Shown here: in pieces, positions 30,249-40,922 of the stretch
How positions within the stretch are numbered: the stretch's first letter is position 1
How the letters are laid out: every line of letters starts with the position of its first letter
From: Enterococcus sp. RIT-PI-f
GTDB lineage: Bacteria > Bacillota > Bacilli > Lactobacillales > Enterococcaceae
Length of the DNA stretch: 64,000 nucleotides
Assembly: GCF_001297065.1 (NCBI RefSeq)
Contig: NZ_LHOX01000018.1
Span: 310,001 to 374,000 of the forward strand
Direction: 5' to 3'
Translations under genes and position numbers: made by a program
Notes under the pieces: generated by a model
Told to the model about the DNA's origin: nothing
Databases searched by the model: none
The model's input: only the letters and a program-made list of their open reading frames with translations

Positions 30249-30923
30249 TTATTCAATCCGGATATCTTGGCCGCAAGGCAACCCGGATTCTTTAAGGGAT
30301 TGGGCGATGATCTGGGCAATTGCTGTTGCACCATGTCCATTGAGATGGGTGTTGTCATCGATCCCTTGAGGATAATTCGGGTGTACCCCCACAGGTAAAT
30401 GCAAGAAATGGCTTTTGGCCTCCATCTGCGATAGTCGATTGAAATAGTTCTGTGTGGCCGCGAAGATGTCTAAGCATAAAATATCGTGTTGCTTTGCAAA
30501 AGCACGCATAGCAGATGGATAATCCCCGACGGCATCTGTGTCTAGTTGCTGCTTTTGATAATGAAGGCGGGTGATGGATGTCAGCAATATAGGCCTAACG
30601 CCTTTTTTTTGTGCGGTTTGAACGTAAACAGTTAAATTTTTTTGGTATTCGTCTAACGTCGTTCCTCGGTCATCATCGACTTTTTGATCGTTATGGCCGA
30701 ATTGAATCAGAAAATAATCTCCCTTATGCATTGCGACTTCAGCTTCTGCAAGCAGATGATCGTTGATAAAGCTTTTCGTTGAAGCACCATTTTTGGCAAA
30801 ATTGATTACTTGATAATGATCAGAGACAAACCATGACAGTTTTTCTCCCCAACCCGTTTCTGGTCGTGCACGTTCACTTTTGTTTGCCGCAGTTGAGTCT
30901 CCGGCAATAATGAATTTTGGCAT
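30249..30923 (-). CDS. Rhamnogalacturonan acetylesterase (CE12, RhgT-like)
   Basis: This SGNH-fold esterase removes acetyl groups from rhamnogalacturonan fragments. It has block I IIAGDSTAAN (Ser10), block II FAKNGAS, block III QFGHNDQ and block V DNTHLNGHG. The 224-residue form without a signal peptide matches the cytoplasmic Bacillus type. It is the last gene of the uxaBAC operon and starts four bases after uxaC, which ties deacetylation of pectic fragments to uronate use. Confidence 0.9.
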   Translation of the reverse strand: MPKFIIAGDSTAANKSERARPETGWGEKLSWFVSDHYQVINFAKNGASTKSFINDHLLAEAEVAMHKGDYFLIQFGHNDQKVDDDRGTTLDEYQKNLTVYVQTAQKKGVRPILLTSITRLHYQKQQLDTDAVGDYPSAMRAFAKQHDILCLDIFAATQNYFNRLSQMEAKSHFLHLPVGVHPNYPQGIDDNTHLNGHGATAIAQIIAQSLKESGLPCGQDIRIE

Positions 30924-30926
30924 CTG

Positions 30927-32318
30927 TCATCTCCTAAATTGAAAGTAATGGGCAGCATTGTGGTAGCAAATGTTTTCTATCAATGGTTTCAACTGCTGAA
31001 GGTCTGTGGGTGCTTCCCCCCGGATCACGATTTCAGCTAACCATTCGCAGAGTACCCGCCGGAAATATTCATGTCGTGTATAAGAGAGGAAACTGCGAGA
31101 ATCCGTCAACATGCCAACGAAATTAAACAGCACACTGCCATCTGCAAATGCAGTGAGTTGGCGGCGCATGCCAGCCCGGGTATCATTGTACCACCAGCCA
31201 GAGCCCAATTGCAGTTTATTGGCGCCGGTACTTTGGAAACAACCCATCAACGCCACGAGGGCATCGTAGTCATTGGGATTCAATGAGTACAATATCACTT
31301 GCGGCAAGTATTGCGCTTGATCTGCTTGATTGAGGAGTTGTTGCAAATCTTTGACGATAGAACGATCATTGATGCCATCATAACCAGTATCAGGTCCTAA
31401 TGTTTGATACATACGCTGATTGCAATTGCGGTACGCATGCAAATGCAGCTGCATCGTCCAACCTGCTTGATGATAGTGCTTCATCAATTCTAAGAGCAAG
31501 GCCGTTTGAAAGACTGCAATTTCTTGCTCGCTTAACGTTTTTTTGGCGCGTGCTTTTTGAAAAATGTCGGCAGCGGATAATTCAGATTGATCCTTAAAGG
31601 TCAATGTATCGATGCCATGGTCAGCTAAGCGACACCCATTTTCTGAGAAGTACCTGATGCGTTGGGACAAAGCAGCCAACAAGTCCGGATAACTTTCAAT
31701 CGTTTGGTTTGAAGCAGCAGCCAGTTGTGCGATATAGGATAGAAAATGGGCATCACCGATCTTGATTGCTTTGTCTGGCCTGAAAGTTGGCAAAACGGTG
31801 AAACGGTCTTCTGTTTGACGGAGTTGTTGATGATAGGAGAGGTTATCGATGGGATCGTCTGTCGTACAAACGATCTCCACACGACTATTGGCAATCAAAG
31901 AACGTCTGCTAAAAGCAGCTTGCTGTAATTTTTGATTGCATTGTTCCCATAATGTTGCCGTATTGGCTTCATTGACGGGGAGGTCAATGTCAAAGAAACG
32001 TTGTAATTCTAGATGCGTCCATGTATATAATGGATTACCGATCAATTTCGGCACTGTCTGACACCAGGCCGCAAATTTGTCGTAATCAGATGCTGGACCG
32101 GTGATTTTCTCTTCTTCGATCCCGCAAGCCCGCATCAAACGCCATTTATAATGATCGCCAGAAAGCCATGCTTCTGTTATATTTTTAAAGGGTTGATCTT
32201 CATAGATTTCTTTCGGGTCTAGGTGACAGTGGTAGTCAATGATGGGCAGATCTTCCGCATAGTGATGATATAGTGTTTCAGCGATCGGGTTTGTTAATAA
32301 AAAATTCTCTTTAAACAA
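30927..32318 (-). CDS. uxaC: Glucuronate/galacturonate isomerase
   Basis: It isomerises D-galacturonate to D-tagaturonate (and D-glucuronate to fructuronate). It has the amidohydrolase-like N-terminus with metal motif IDYHCHLDPKEI near residue 27, WLSGDHYKWRLMRACGI, and LHLHAYRNCN near residue 296. At 463 residues it is full length. It sits between uxaA and the acetylesterase gene in the uxa operon. Confidence 0.95.
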   Translation of the reverse strand: MFKENFLLTNPIAETLYHHYAEDLPIIDYHCHLDPKEIYEDQPFKNITEAWLSGDHYKWRLMRACGIEEEKITGPASDYDKFAAWCQTVPKLIGNPLYTWTHLELQRFFDIDLPVNEANTATLWEQCNQKLQQAAFSRRSLIANSRVEIVCTTDDPIDNLSYHQQLRQTEDRFTVLPTFRPDKAIKIGDAHFLSYIAQLAAASNQTIESYPDLLAALSQRIRYFSENGCRLADHGIDTLTFKDQSELSAADIFQKARAKKTLSEQEIAVFQTALLLELMKHYHQAGWTMQLHLHAYRNCNQRMYQTLGPDTGYDGINDRSIVKDLQQLLNQADQAQYLPQVILYSLNPNDYDALVALMGCFQSTGANKLQLGSGWWYNDTRAGMRRQLTAFADGSVLFNFVGMLTDSRSFLSYTRHEYFRRVLCEWLAEIVIRGEAPTDLQQLKPLIENICYHNAAHYFQFRR

Positions 32319-32345
32319 CGGTTTTCCTTCTTTCTTCCTATTGGT

Positions 32346-33857
32346 TTATAGCGTGACGCCATTTTTAAAAATCGCAATTTCTCGTACATTGTTGGCTTCA
32401 TTGCGTGTCGCTTTGCCGCTGGCTGTGTCAATGATGGCTTGAATGAAGTCTGTCAGTACAACATCCATCGATTCTTCTAATAACCGTCCAGCATTGAAAT
32501 CCATCCAATGGGGCTTTTTGCGAAAGATGTCTTGATTGGTCGCGACCTTCATTGTGGGCACATAGGCACCAAATGGTGTTCCCCGACCGGTGGTGAAGAG
32601 AACAAGTTGACAATCAGCAGATGCCAAAGCAGAAGCAGCCACTAAGTCGTTCCCAGGGCCTTCTAACAAACTCAATCCCGGTTTTCGCAGTTTTTCACCA
32701 TATTTCAAGACATCAACGACCGCTGATGTGCCAGACTTTTGCGTACAACCTAAGGATTTGTCCTCCAGTGTTGTGATGCCGCCAGCTTTGTTTCCTGGGG
32801 ATGGGTTTTCATAGACTGGCTCTCCATAGGCCAAAAAGTAGTCTTTGAAATCATTGATCAAATGAAGGATTTTCTCGAAAGTTTCCTCATTTTCCGCTCG
32901 TGCCATCAAGACTTGTTCCGCACCAAACATTTCTGGTACTTCAGTCAAAACAGTACTGCCGCCTTGCGCAACGAGAAAGTCTGAAAAAGCACCTAATAAT
33001 GGGTTGGCAGTGATACCAGAAAAACCGTCGGAACCGCCGCACTTCAAGCCGACTTTCAACTCGCTCAATGGGACAGCTTCACGAACATCATCTTTGGCAG
33101 TTTCTAATAATGCTTCCAGCAACTCGATCCCGACTTGGATCTCGTCTTGGCTTTCCTGGGCAACCAGGAATTTTACGCGATGTTCATCATAATCACCGAG
33201 CTTTTCTTTGAAGGCAGGAACGGTATTGTTTTCACAGCCTAGACCAAAAACCAGGACGCCGCCTGCATTGGGGTGTTGAACCGCATCGATCAGAATTTGG
33301 CGGGTGTTTTGGTGGTCTTGACCTAATTGTGAACACCCGTAAGGATGCTTTAAAATCGTCACATGGTCAAAAGAGCCGAGGTCTGGGTGGAGTGCTTTGA
33401 ATTCTTCAACGATGATCTCGGCGATTCCATTGATGCAGCCAACCGTTGGGACGATCAATAAATCATTGCGAATCCCAACCTTGCCATTGGCCCTGCGATA
33501 GCCAGCAAAAGTCAATTCAGTTTTAGGGTAATGGACCGGCTGCAAGTTGGGCTGATAGGTATAAGATAAGGTGCCTGCCAGATTGGTTTTTACATTGTGG
33601 GTATGGAGCCAGCTGCCTATCGCCGCCTCTGTCGTCACGTGACCGATGGGGTAGCCATATTTGATGACATTCGCGCCTGTTGCTAAGTTGGTTAAAGCAA
33701 TCTTATGACCTTGGGGAATATCTTCGGTCAAAAACAAGTCTTGGCCTTCAAAGGTCAAGCGACTATTTTGGGCGAGGGGCTGCAGTGCAACCGCGACATT
33801 GTCTTTCGGGTGTAGTTTTAAGAGCTGTGCAGGTGTTTTGATCAGTGCCTCTGTCAT
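32346..33857 (-). CDS. uxaA: Altronate dehydratase
   Basis: It dehydrates D-altronate to KDG, the point where the galacturonate branch joins KdgK and Eda. An N-terminal SAF domain (about 1-95) is followed by the large catalytic domain with YRRANGKVGIRNDLLIVPTVGC, HPYGCSQLG and GLKCGGSDGFSG. Conserved Cys residues are probably iron ligands. At 503 residues it is the usual fused form. Confidence 0.95.
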   Translation of the reverse strand: MTEALIKTPAQLLKLHPKDNVAVALQPLAQNSRLTFEGQDLFLTEDIPQGHKIALTNLATGANVIKYGYPIGHVTTEAAIGSWLHTHNVKTNLAGTLSYTYQPNLQPVHYPKTELTFAGYRRANGKVGIRNDLLIVPTVGCINGIAEIIVEEFKALHPDLGSFDHVTILKHPYGCSQLGQDHQNTRQILIDAVQHPNAGGVLVFGLGCENNTVPAFKEKLGDYDEHRVKFLVAQESQDEIQVGIELLEALLETAKDDVREAVPLSELKVGLKCGGSDGFSGITANPLLGAFSDFLVAQGGSTVLTEVPEMFGAEQVLMARAENEETFEKILHLINDFKDYFLAYGEPVYENPSPGNKAGGITTLEDKSLGCTQKSGTSAVVDVLKYGEKLRKPGLSLLEGPGNDLVAASALASADCQLVLFTTGRGTPFGAYVPTMKVATNQDIFRKKPHWMDFNAGRLLEESMDVVLTDFIQAIIDTASGKATRNEANNVREIAIFKNGVTL

Positions 33858-33963
33858 GATTTTCTTCCTTTCTTTTGTTCAATTGAACGGGTCTATTCGT
33901 CAGGTAAATCTATCGTGGTTGCTGATTTTCTGGCAACGGTCACCAAAGGACGATGATTGACGT

Positions 33964-35370
33964 TTACACAGGAGATACAGCTTCTTGCTGTTCTACATAG
34001 TGAAGCAATGCACGAGGTCCATCAAGGGCCAATATCGAGGTCATGGTTTGGATGTCATCAGTTAAAAAACGCAGATCAATCTGCCACAATGCGTCATTGC
34101 CCAGCAAAAAAGCGTATTGTGCGGATGGTGCCAGCTGCTTGGCCTCGGTGAAAATAGCTGATACAAGGGCTTCATCTTCGAAAGGTCCTGTTAGATAACG
34201 GTGAAGCAATGCCGCCAAAGAGGCTGTGATCCGCAAAGGGATTTGTTGTTTCTTTTGGTAGAAACGCATCAAGACCGGCAATAACCGCGCAGTGAATTTT
34301 GAGACACTATTCAAAGCAATCGATTGTAATTGATGATGGACATAAGGGTTTTTGAATCGTTCTTTGATTTCTTCGGCATAGGCTCTTAATTGCGTTTCTG
34401 GTAAATCAAGCATAGGAATCAATTCGTTTTGGAACAGGCGTTCTACATATAAAGCAAAGTCTGGGTCATTCATGACATCTTCAACGGTTTCAAGACCGGC
34501 AAGACAGCCTAATGACACGATTGCTGTGTGGGGACCATTAAGTAAATGGACTTTTCGTTCACGATAAGGGGTCATATCGTCGGTGACAATCACATTTAGA
34601 CCAGCGGCAGCCAAAGGCAACTTTGCTTCAATCTCTGACCCTTCGATCACCCAAAGCATAAAGGGTTCAGCGGTGACGATCAATTGATCTTGATAGCCTA
34701 ACAAAGTTTCATATGCCGCTGCCTGTTCTCTTGGATAGCCAGGTACGATTCGATCCACCAGACTGCAGCAAAATTGATTATCCGAGTTGAGCCATTCACT
34801 AAACGCTTTAGGCAATGCCCACAATTCAGCATACGCTTGAACGGCTTGTTTTAACTTTTCACCATTGCGATCTATCAACTCACAAGGGATAATGGTAAAT
34901 CCTGGTTTTTTCAATTGAAATCTGCGGTAGAGCAGTGCGGTCAACTTTGCCGGATAACTGCTGGGTGGCGTATCACTGATCGTATCTGAAGGGTCAAAGC
35001 GAATCCCAGCTTCAGTGGTATTGGACACAATGATATCCAATGCCTCATTGTCGGCCAATGCAAGAAATTCTTGCCATTGTCGATACGGATCGATCACTTC
35101 ATGGATCGTGGAAATGATTTCCGCCTTTTGCATAGGAACGCCGTCGACTAAGCCTTCTAAAATCACTGTATAACGGTCATCTTGTTCGTCTAAAAGGGCT
35201 TTCAATCCTTGGGGGATCGGTTGAACAACGATTGCACTTCCTTGAAACAATCCCTGTTTATTCATTTGGGCCAATTGCCAATTAAAAAAGCCCCGCATAA
35301 AATTTCCCTCACCAAATTGGATGACACGTGGGGGATACTGCGTAACAGATTGATCTTTGATATTTTGCAT
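33964..35370 (-). CDS. uxaB: Tagaturonate reductase (altronate oxidoreductase)
   Basis: It reduces D-tagaturonate to D-altronate with NADH. This polyol-type long-chain dehydrogenase starts with VIQFGEGNFMRGFFNW, contains SNTTEAGIRFD and CELIDRNGEKLK, and has the catalytic Lys region HLLNGPHTAI...K-F typical of the mannitol dehydrogenase family. At 468 residues it is normal. It is the first enzyme gene of the minus-strand operon, with an operator-like inverted repeat 31 bases upstream of its start. Confidence 0.93.
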   Translation of the reverse strand: MQNIKDQSVTQYPPRVIQFGEGNFMRGFFNWQLAQMNKQGLFQGSAIVVQPIPQGLKALLDEQDDRYTVILEGLVDGVPMQKAEIISTIHEVIDPYRQWQEFLALADNEALDIIVSNTTEAGIRFDPSDTISDTPPSSYPAKLTALLYRRFQLKKPGFTIIPCELIDRNGEKLKQAVQAYAELWALPKAFSEWLNSDNQFCCSLVDRIVPGYPREQAAAYETLLGYQDQLIVTAEPFMLWVIEGSEIEAKLPLAAAGLNVIVTDDMTPYRERKVHLLNGPHTAIVSLGCLAGLETVEDVMNDPDFALYVERLFQNELIPMLDLPETQLRAYAEEIKERFKNPYVHHQLQSIALNSVSKFTARLLPVLMRFYQKKQQIPLRITASLAALLHRYLTGPFEDEALVSAIFTEAKQLAPSAQYAFLLGNDALWQIDLRFLTDDIQTMTSILALDGPRALLHYVEQQEAVSPV

Positions 35371-35400
35371 GTTTTAGCCTCCGATGGTTTAAAATATATA

Positions 35401-35424
35401 TGCACACGTTAACATTATTGTGCA
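35401..35424. promoter_or_regulatory. Operator-like site upstream of uxaB
   Basis: TGCACACGTTAACA (35401-35414) has LacI-type form with central CG. It is also the left arm of a wider repeat TGCACA-n12-TGTGCA. The first nine bases recur upstream of the LacI gene at 36488. Confidence 0.65.
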
Positions 35425-35438
35425 GTCCTAAGAAGTTG

Positions 35439-36501
<1,063 letters not shown>

Positions 36502-36583
36502 AAATATTTTTTACATAGGCACAGTTTGGAATATATGGTAGTATAAACGTATGAAGAAGTGAAACAGGGGAGGGCTTATAAGA

Positions 36584-38788
36584 TTGGTGACTAGGCTCAA
36601 AAATGAAAGTACATTATTCAAGCAAATGTTTTTTTCAGTATTTATAATTGGAAGCGTTTTAATTATTGGGTTTGGCAGCGTTATTTATCACCGGACGTAT
36701 GCGAATGTTCAGCAAACCTTTTTGCAAAAGCATCGTGAAGCAGTCAACCAAGTCAAGAACAATTTGGAACACAAAATACAAATGGTGGAATATGCCTTCT
36801 CGACCTACAGCAACACGCAAAGTTTCAAAGAAAATTTGCAAACCGATTATGCAGATATGCAGTTTCGAGATGTGCAAAACATCAATTCGCAATTGGCCTA
36901 TATCAGTATTATGGGGATTGAAGAGGCCAGTTATCAACTGATCAATGTCGATAAAGCATGGACGATCGATCAGGGATCACTCAAACACTTGACTGACGAG
37001 GAGATTCTGACGTACCAAACCATGGGCAACCAAGAGCGCTATATTGACTGGCAGTCAGGTCAAGAGCATTTAAGAATGGTGATGACCTTGCCAGTGTTTA
37101 GTCAAGATACCCAGGCATTAGGAATCGCTGAGATCAACAAACAAGCAATCGCCAAATTGGTGGCACATCAATCCGATTCCTTTCTCAATATTGTCAATTC
37201 AGAAGGTGTGATTCTATTTAGCGATGGGGATACGATCGATGGGCAATTGGTTGGTGATATGATCAGCGATCATCCATCGACAGGTATCCTCACAGGGCAG
37301 GAACAGCAGACATACGTTTATACGCAATCTGAGTATAATCAGTGGTTCTATGTGATGCGTTTAGCACCTCAAGAAGTATCAACGATCATTGGGTCATTTC
37401 GTATCAGTTTGATTGGGATCGGTTGCCTATTGATCGCATTATTGGCTTTCTTGGCTTATCGCATTGCTAGAATCGCCACTTCACCCATCAATCGCATCAG
37501 TGAAGTGCTGAAATCGAAAAAGCTTGGTGAAAAATTAGAAGTCAATCAAGTGATCTCGGAGATCAATCAAATCCTTAATGACAACCAAAGCCTCACAGGT
37601 GAAATGGATCGACAGAAACCAGAATTGGCTGCTTTATTTTCATTAAATCTGTTTCGTGGCTGTATTGCAGAAAAAGATATTCCGTCGAAACTGCAGCAAT
37701 TTGGCTATCAGGTTTCCAAAAACGATCATTTTAGGGTCATGCTGATCCAAATCGATGATTTATGCGGTCGTGATCCGATCCATGGCGATGTCTTTTTACT
37801 GGCGCTTCAAAATCTGGTGGCCGAAATCATTCCAGCCGATAGGCGATTGCAACCAATTATTTATAAGCAAGAATTACAAGGGACACTCTTGAGAGGTGCC
37901 CATGAACGCAACCAAAGTGATATGTTTGCGTATTGTCAGGCAATCAGAAAAGCTGCCAAAGATTATTTGAAGATCAAAATCAGCATCGGCCTCTCTGATA
38001 CCTTCCAGTCATTGCAATGGACAAGAGTAGCTGTCAAGAATGCGGAGGAGTCATTACGTTACCGATTGAATCTGGGGGAAGAGGTCATCATCTTTTACGA
38101 TGATATTGCGACGCGCTTTGACAAATCTGCGGCCATCCAGTATCCAACGGATGCTGAGGGTATCTTTTTGGACGCCATGCGCAGTGGTGATTCTTCTCTG
38201 ATCAAAGAAAGTTACGCAGAGGTCGTCAAAAAAATCACTCAAGACAACAAGAATCCAATGGCGATCGAGAGTGCTTTCTTTCAATTGATCAACAATATTA
38301 TCCGTTTAGGTCAGTTGTTAGGCGCCGATCATACGAGTCTGCAAAAGAGTCGAAACGTTTATCAGCAGGTTTTGAATCAAAACCATTTGTATAAAATTGA
38401 GCAAAGTATTTATGCGGAACTCGTCATACCTATTGTTGAAACGATTCAAATCAAGACGGATCAAGAAATTCGTTCTTTGTCGGAAAAAATGGTGTTGTTG
38501 ATCCATCAGCAATACGACCAAGAACTATCTTTGGATCGAGTGGCGGAGCAGCTGCACTACAACGCCAATTATTTGAGTAATGTTTTCAAAAAAGAAATGG
38601 CTGTTACCTTTGCAGATTACTTGCAAAATTATCGCTTGAAGATAGCCAAAAAATGGTTAGAGGAAACAGAGCTGACAATCAAAGAAATTGCTGCACGTTT
38701 GAAATATACCAACTCGCAAAATTTTATTCGCTTTTTCAAGAAGAAAGAATCAGTCACCCCAGGAGAATATCGCAAAAAATTCAGCTAA
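36584..38788 (+). CDS. Membrane-anchored AraC family regulator
   Basis: This is a single-chain sensor-regulator. TM1 is at about residues 16-36, an extracellular sensing region of about 235 residues follows, then TM2 at about 268-292. A cytoplasmic linker leads to a C-terminal AraC DNA-binding domain (about 640-734: LSLDRVAEQLHYNANYLSNVFKKEM and LTIKEIAARLKYTNSQNFIRFFKKKESVTPGEYR). The architecture is that of YtdP-like regulators found with LplB/YtcP transporters. Located between the uxa operon and the oligogalacturonide-type importer, it probably activates that importer on sensing an extracellular sugar. The TTG start follows GGGGAGGG by 9 bases. Confidence 0.88.
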   Translation: MVTRLKNESTLFKQMFFSVFIIGSVLIIGFGSVIYHRTYANVQQTFLQKHREAVNQVKNNLEHKIQMVEYAFSTYSNTQSFKENLQTDYADMQFRDVQNINSQLAYISIMGIEEASYQLINVDKAWTIDQGSLKHLTDEEILTYQTMGNQERYIDWQSGQEHLRMVMTLPVFSQDTQALGIAEINKQAIAKLVAHQSDSFLNIVNSEGVILFSDGDTIDGQLVGDMISDHPSTGILTGQEQQTYVYTQSEYNQWFYVMRLAPQEVSTIIGSFRISLIGIGCLLIALLAFLAYRIARIATSPINRISEVLKSKKLGEKLEVNQVISEINQILNDNQSLTGEMDRQKPELAALFSLNLFRGCIAEKDIPSKLQQFGYQVSKNDHFRVMLIQIDDLCGRDPIHGDVFLLALQNLVAEIIPADRRLQPIIYKQELQGTLLRGAHERNQSDMFAYCQAIRKAAKDYLKIKISIGLSDTFQSLQWTRVAVKNAEESLRYRLNLGEEVIIFYDDIATRFDKSAAIQYPTDAEGIFLDAMRSGDSSLIKESYAEVVKKITQDNKNPMAIESAFFQLINNIIRLGQLLGADHTSLQKSRNVYQQVLNQNHLYKIEQSIYAELVIPIVETIQIKTDQEIRSLSEKMVLLIHQQYDQELSLDRVAEQLHYNANYLSNVFKKEMAVTFADYLQNYRLKIAKKWLEETELTIKEIAARLKYTNSQNFIRFFKKKESVTPGEYRKKFS

Positions 38789-38790
38789 AC

Positions 38791-38827
38791 AAAAAGAAAC
38801 CTTTCCAATAGCGGAAAGGTTTCTTTT
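38791..38827. terminator. Bidirectional terminator
   Basis: AAAAAGAAACCTTTCC pairs with GGAAAGGTTTCTTTT around a short loop, between the convergent AraC and permease genes. Confidence 0.93.
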
Positions 38828-38829
38828 GA

Positions 38830-39717
38830 TTACCCTTTAACAGAACCAACCATTGCGCCTTTGACAAAATATTTCTGTACAAAGGGATAAGCAATCAGCA
38901 TTGGCATGGTTGCGACCATGATCACGGCCATTTTGACAGATTGCGCGGGTGGCACGACATCGACACTGGTTGCATCAGCATTCATGCCACTTGACACGAT
39001 CACGATCTGTCGCAATAACACTTGGATTGGCCATTTGGCAGAATCATTGATATAGAGGATCGCTGATTGATAGGTGTTCCAATAACTGACCGCATAAAAG
39101 AGCGAGATTGTTGCAATCGAGGGAAGAGAGAGCGGCAGGATGATCCGAAAGAAGACACCCCAATCAGAGCAGCCATCCATTTTTGCTGATTCTTCTAAAC
39201 TATCAGGGATCCCTTGGAAAAAGTTGCGCATAATGATCATGTTGTAGGCACTGACTGCGCTAGGCAAGATCAATGACCAAAGCGAGTCGATCAACCCAAG
39301 ACTTTGGACCAGGATAAACGTGGGGATCATCCCACCGCTGAACAACATCGTAAAGACGACAATAAAATTGAAGATTCCTCGTCCGTGAAGGTATTTACGT
39401 GATAGGGCATAAGCCATAAATGCTGTTAGCACCATAGATAGGAATGTTCCTGTGATCGTAACGATCAATGACACGCCGATACTTTGAAAGATCGTGGGTG
39501 TGGAAAGAATGTAGCGATATGCATTCAAAGTGAACTCTCTAGGAATGATAATAAATGTTCTCGTTGCAATCTCTGCTGGTGTCGCAAATGAACTGCCTAG
39601 AATATTCAGGAAAGGGATCAGACACATCAAAGTGAATAGCAATAAAAAACCGATGATAAATCCTTGAACAAGTCGATCACTGTTGGAATGGTACTTTTTT
39701 TTCTTCGTTTGCTGCAT
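38830..39717 (-). CDS. ABC transporter permease, YtcP/LplC type
   Basis: This is the second membrane subunit of the pectin-cluster CUT1 importer. It has six membrane segments, the EAA loop LEESAKMDGCSDWGVFFRIILPLSLPSIATI near residue 190, and the family end YFVKGAMVGSVKG. The ATG at 39717 follows GGAGGAAACC; upstream in-frame extension has no ribosome site. Unusually it stands alone on the minus strand, divergent from its likely LplB-type partner at 39939. Confidence 0.92.
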   Translation of the reverse strand: MQQTKKKKYHSNSDRLVQGFIIGFLLLFTLMCLIPFLNILGSSFATPAEIATRTFIIIPREFTLNAYRYILSTPTIFQSIGVSLIVTITGTFLSMVLTAFMAYALSRKYLHGRGIFNFIVVFTMLFSGGMIPTFILVQSLGLIDSLWSLILPSAVSAYNMIIMRNFFQGIPDSLEESAKMDGCSDWGVFFRIILPLSLPSIATISLFYAVSYWNTYQSAILYINDSAKWPIQVLLRQIVIVSSGMNADATSVDVVPPAQSVKMAVIMVATMPMLIAYPFVQKYFVKGAMVGSVKG

Positions 39718-39803
39718 GATTGGTTTCCTCCGTTTTTTTTTTAGTGATGAATAGTAATTAAAACGTAACATGGCTAAGAAAGAACGTATATAATCAGTTT
39801 TAC

Positions 39804-39818
39804 ATGTAAACGTTTTAT
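39804..39818. promoter_or_regulatory. cre-like site in the divergent permease intergenic region
   Basis: ATGTAAACGTTTTAT matches WTGNAANCGNWWNCW except at one position. It lies nearer the minus-strand permease. Confidence 0.65.
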
Positions 39819-39874
39819 CTATTTGAAGGATAATCATGTGGTGATTTTCACAAGTGGAGAAATGATTATATACG

Positions 39875-39889
39875 GAATAACGCTTTCAA
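39875..39889. promoter_or_regulatory. Second cre-like site, nearer the plus operon
   Basis: On the minus strand TTGAAAGCGTTATTC matches cre apart from one or two 3' positions. It shares TTGAAAGCGTT with the cre before the maltose PTS. It lies 50 bases before the LplB-type permease start. Confidence 0.65.
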
Positions 39890-39938
39890 GCTAACATGAA
39901 CACATCAAATAAATCAAAAAGACATCGGAGGACTATCT

Positions 39939-40907
39939 ATGGAAACAAAAATAGACACGGCTTTTTCACCACCGACGGGAAAAGAATTACAAGAACGAAT
40001 GAAAAAGAAGAAATGGGCGCAAATCAAGAAAAACAAAGCACTGTATTTGATGCTATTACCTGGCATTTTATATTTCGTTGTATTCAAATACGTGCCAATG
40101 GGTGGATTAGTGATCGCTTTTCAAGATTATCAACCTTTTTTGGGGATTTTAGACAGCCCTTTTGTGGGCATGACCCATTTTATTCGTTTGTTTACAGAAG
40201 ACACGTTTATGATGCTGATGCGGAATACATTGATCATGTTCTTCTTGAACATCACCATTTCATTTCCGTTTCCAATCTTATTGGCGCTGTTACTCAATGA
40301 AGTCAATAACCGACGTTTGAAGAAAAGTATCCAGACCATCATCTACTTACCGCATTTCATGTCATGGGTGATCGTGGTATCCATTTTCTATGTTTTACTG
40401 ACGACTGAAGGCGGCGTGATCAACAATATTATTGAAAGTTTTGGCGGTGAACGCATTGCCTTCTTGACCAGCAAAGCATGGTTGCGGCCGATGTATATTT
40501 TCCAAGATCTCTGGAAAGGTGCCGGCTGGGGAACGATCGTGTATCTGGCAGCCATCACCAATGTCGATGAACAGTTATATGAAGCTGCTGATATGGATGG
40601 CGCAGGCAAGTTGCGCAAAATGTGGCATATCACATTGCCTTGTATTCGACCAACGATCGTTACGCTGTTGATATTGAAGATCGGATCAATTTTAGATATG
40701 GGTTTCGAGCATATGTTCTTGTTGATGAATTCGATGAATCGAGAAGTTGCACAGATTTTTGATACCTTTGTTTTTACCGCCGGGATCCAAAATGGTCAAC
40801 TGAGTTATTCAACTGCTGTTGGGTTGTTTAAAGGCCTTGTGGGTCTGATCTTAGTGGTCTTTGCCAATCGTTTGGCCAAAAAAATCGGTGAAGACGGGAT
40901 CTATTAA
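39939..40907 (+). CDS. ABC transporter permease, LplB type
   Basis: This is the first membrane subunit of a CUT1 oligosaccharide importer. A hydrophilic start is followed by six membrane helices and the EAA loop LYEAADMDGAGKLRKMWHITLPCI near residue 210. It heads a plus-strand operon of pectin enzymes ending with the binding lipoprotein at 47778. Its permease partner is on the opposite strand. GGAGG precedes the ATG by about 8 bases. Confidence 0.92.
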   Translation: METKIDTAFSPPTGKELQERMKKKKWAQIKKNKALYLMLLPGILYFVVFKYVPMGGLVIAFQDYQPFLGILDSPFVGMTHFIRLFTEDTFMMLMRNTLIMFFLNITISFPFPILLALLLNEVNNRRLKKSIQTIIYLPHFMSWVIVVSIFYVLLTTEGGVINNIIESFGGERIAFLTSKAWLRPMYIFQDLWKGAGWGTIVYLAAITNVDEQLYEAADMDGAGKLRKMWHITLPCIRPTIVTLLILKIGSILDMGFEHMFLLMNSMNREVAQIFDTFVFTAGIQNGQLSYSTAVGLFKGLVGLILVVFANRLAKKIGEDGIY

Positions 40908-40922
40908 GAAAGAGGTGCCCTG

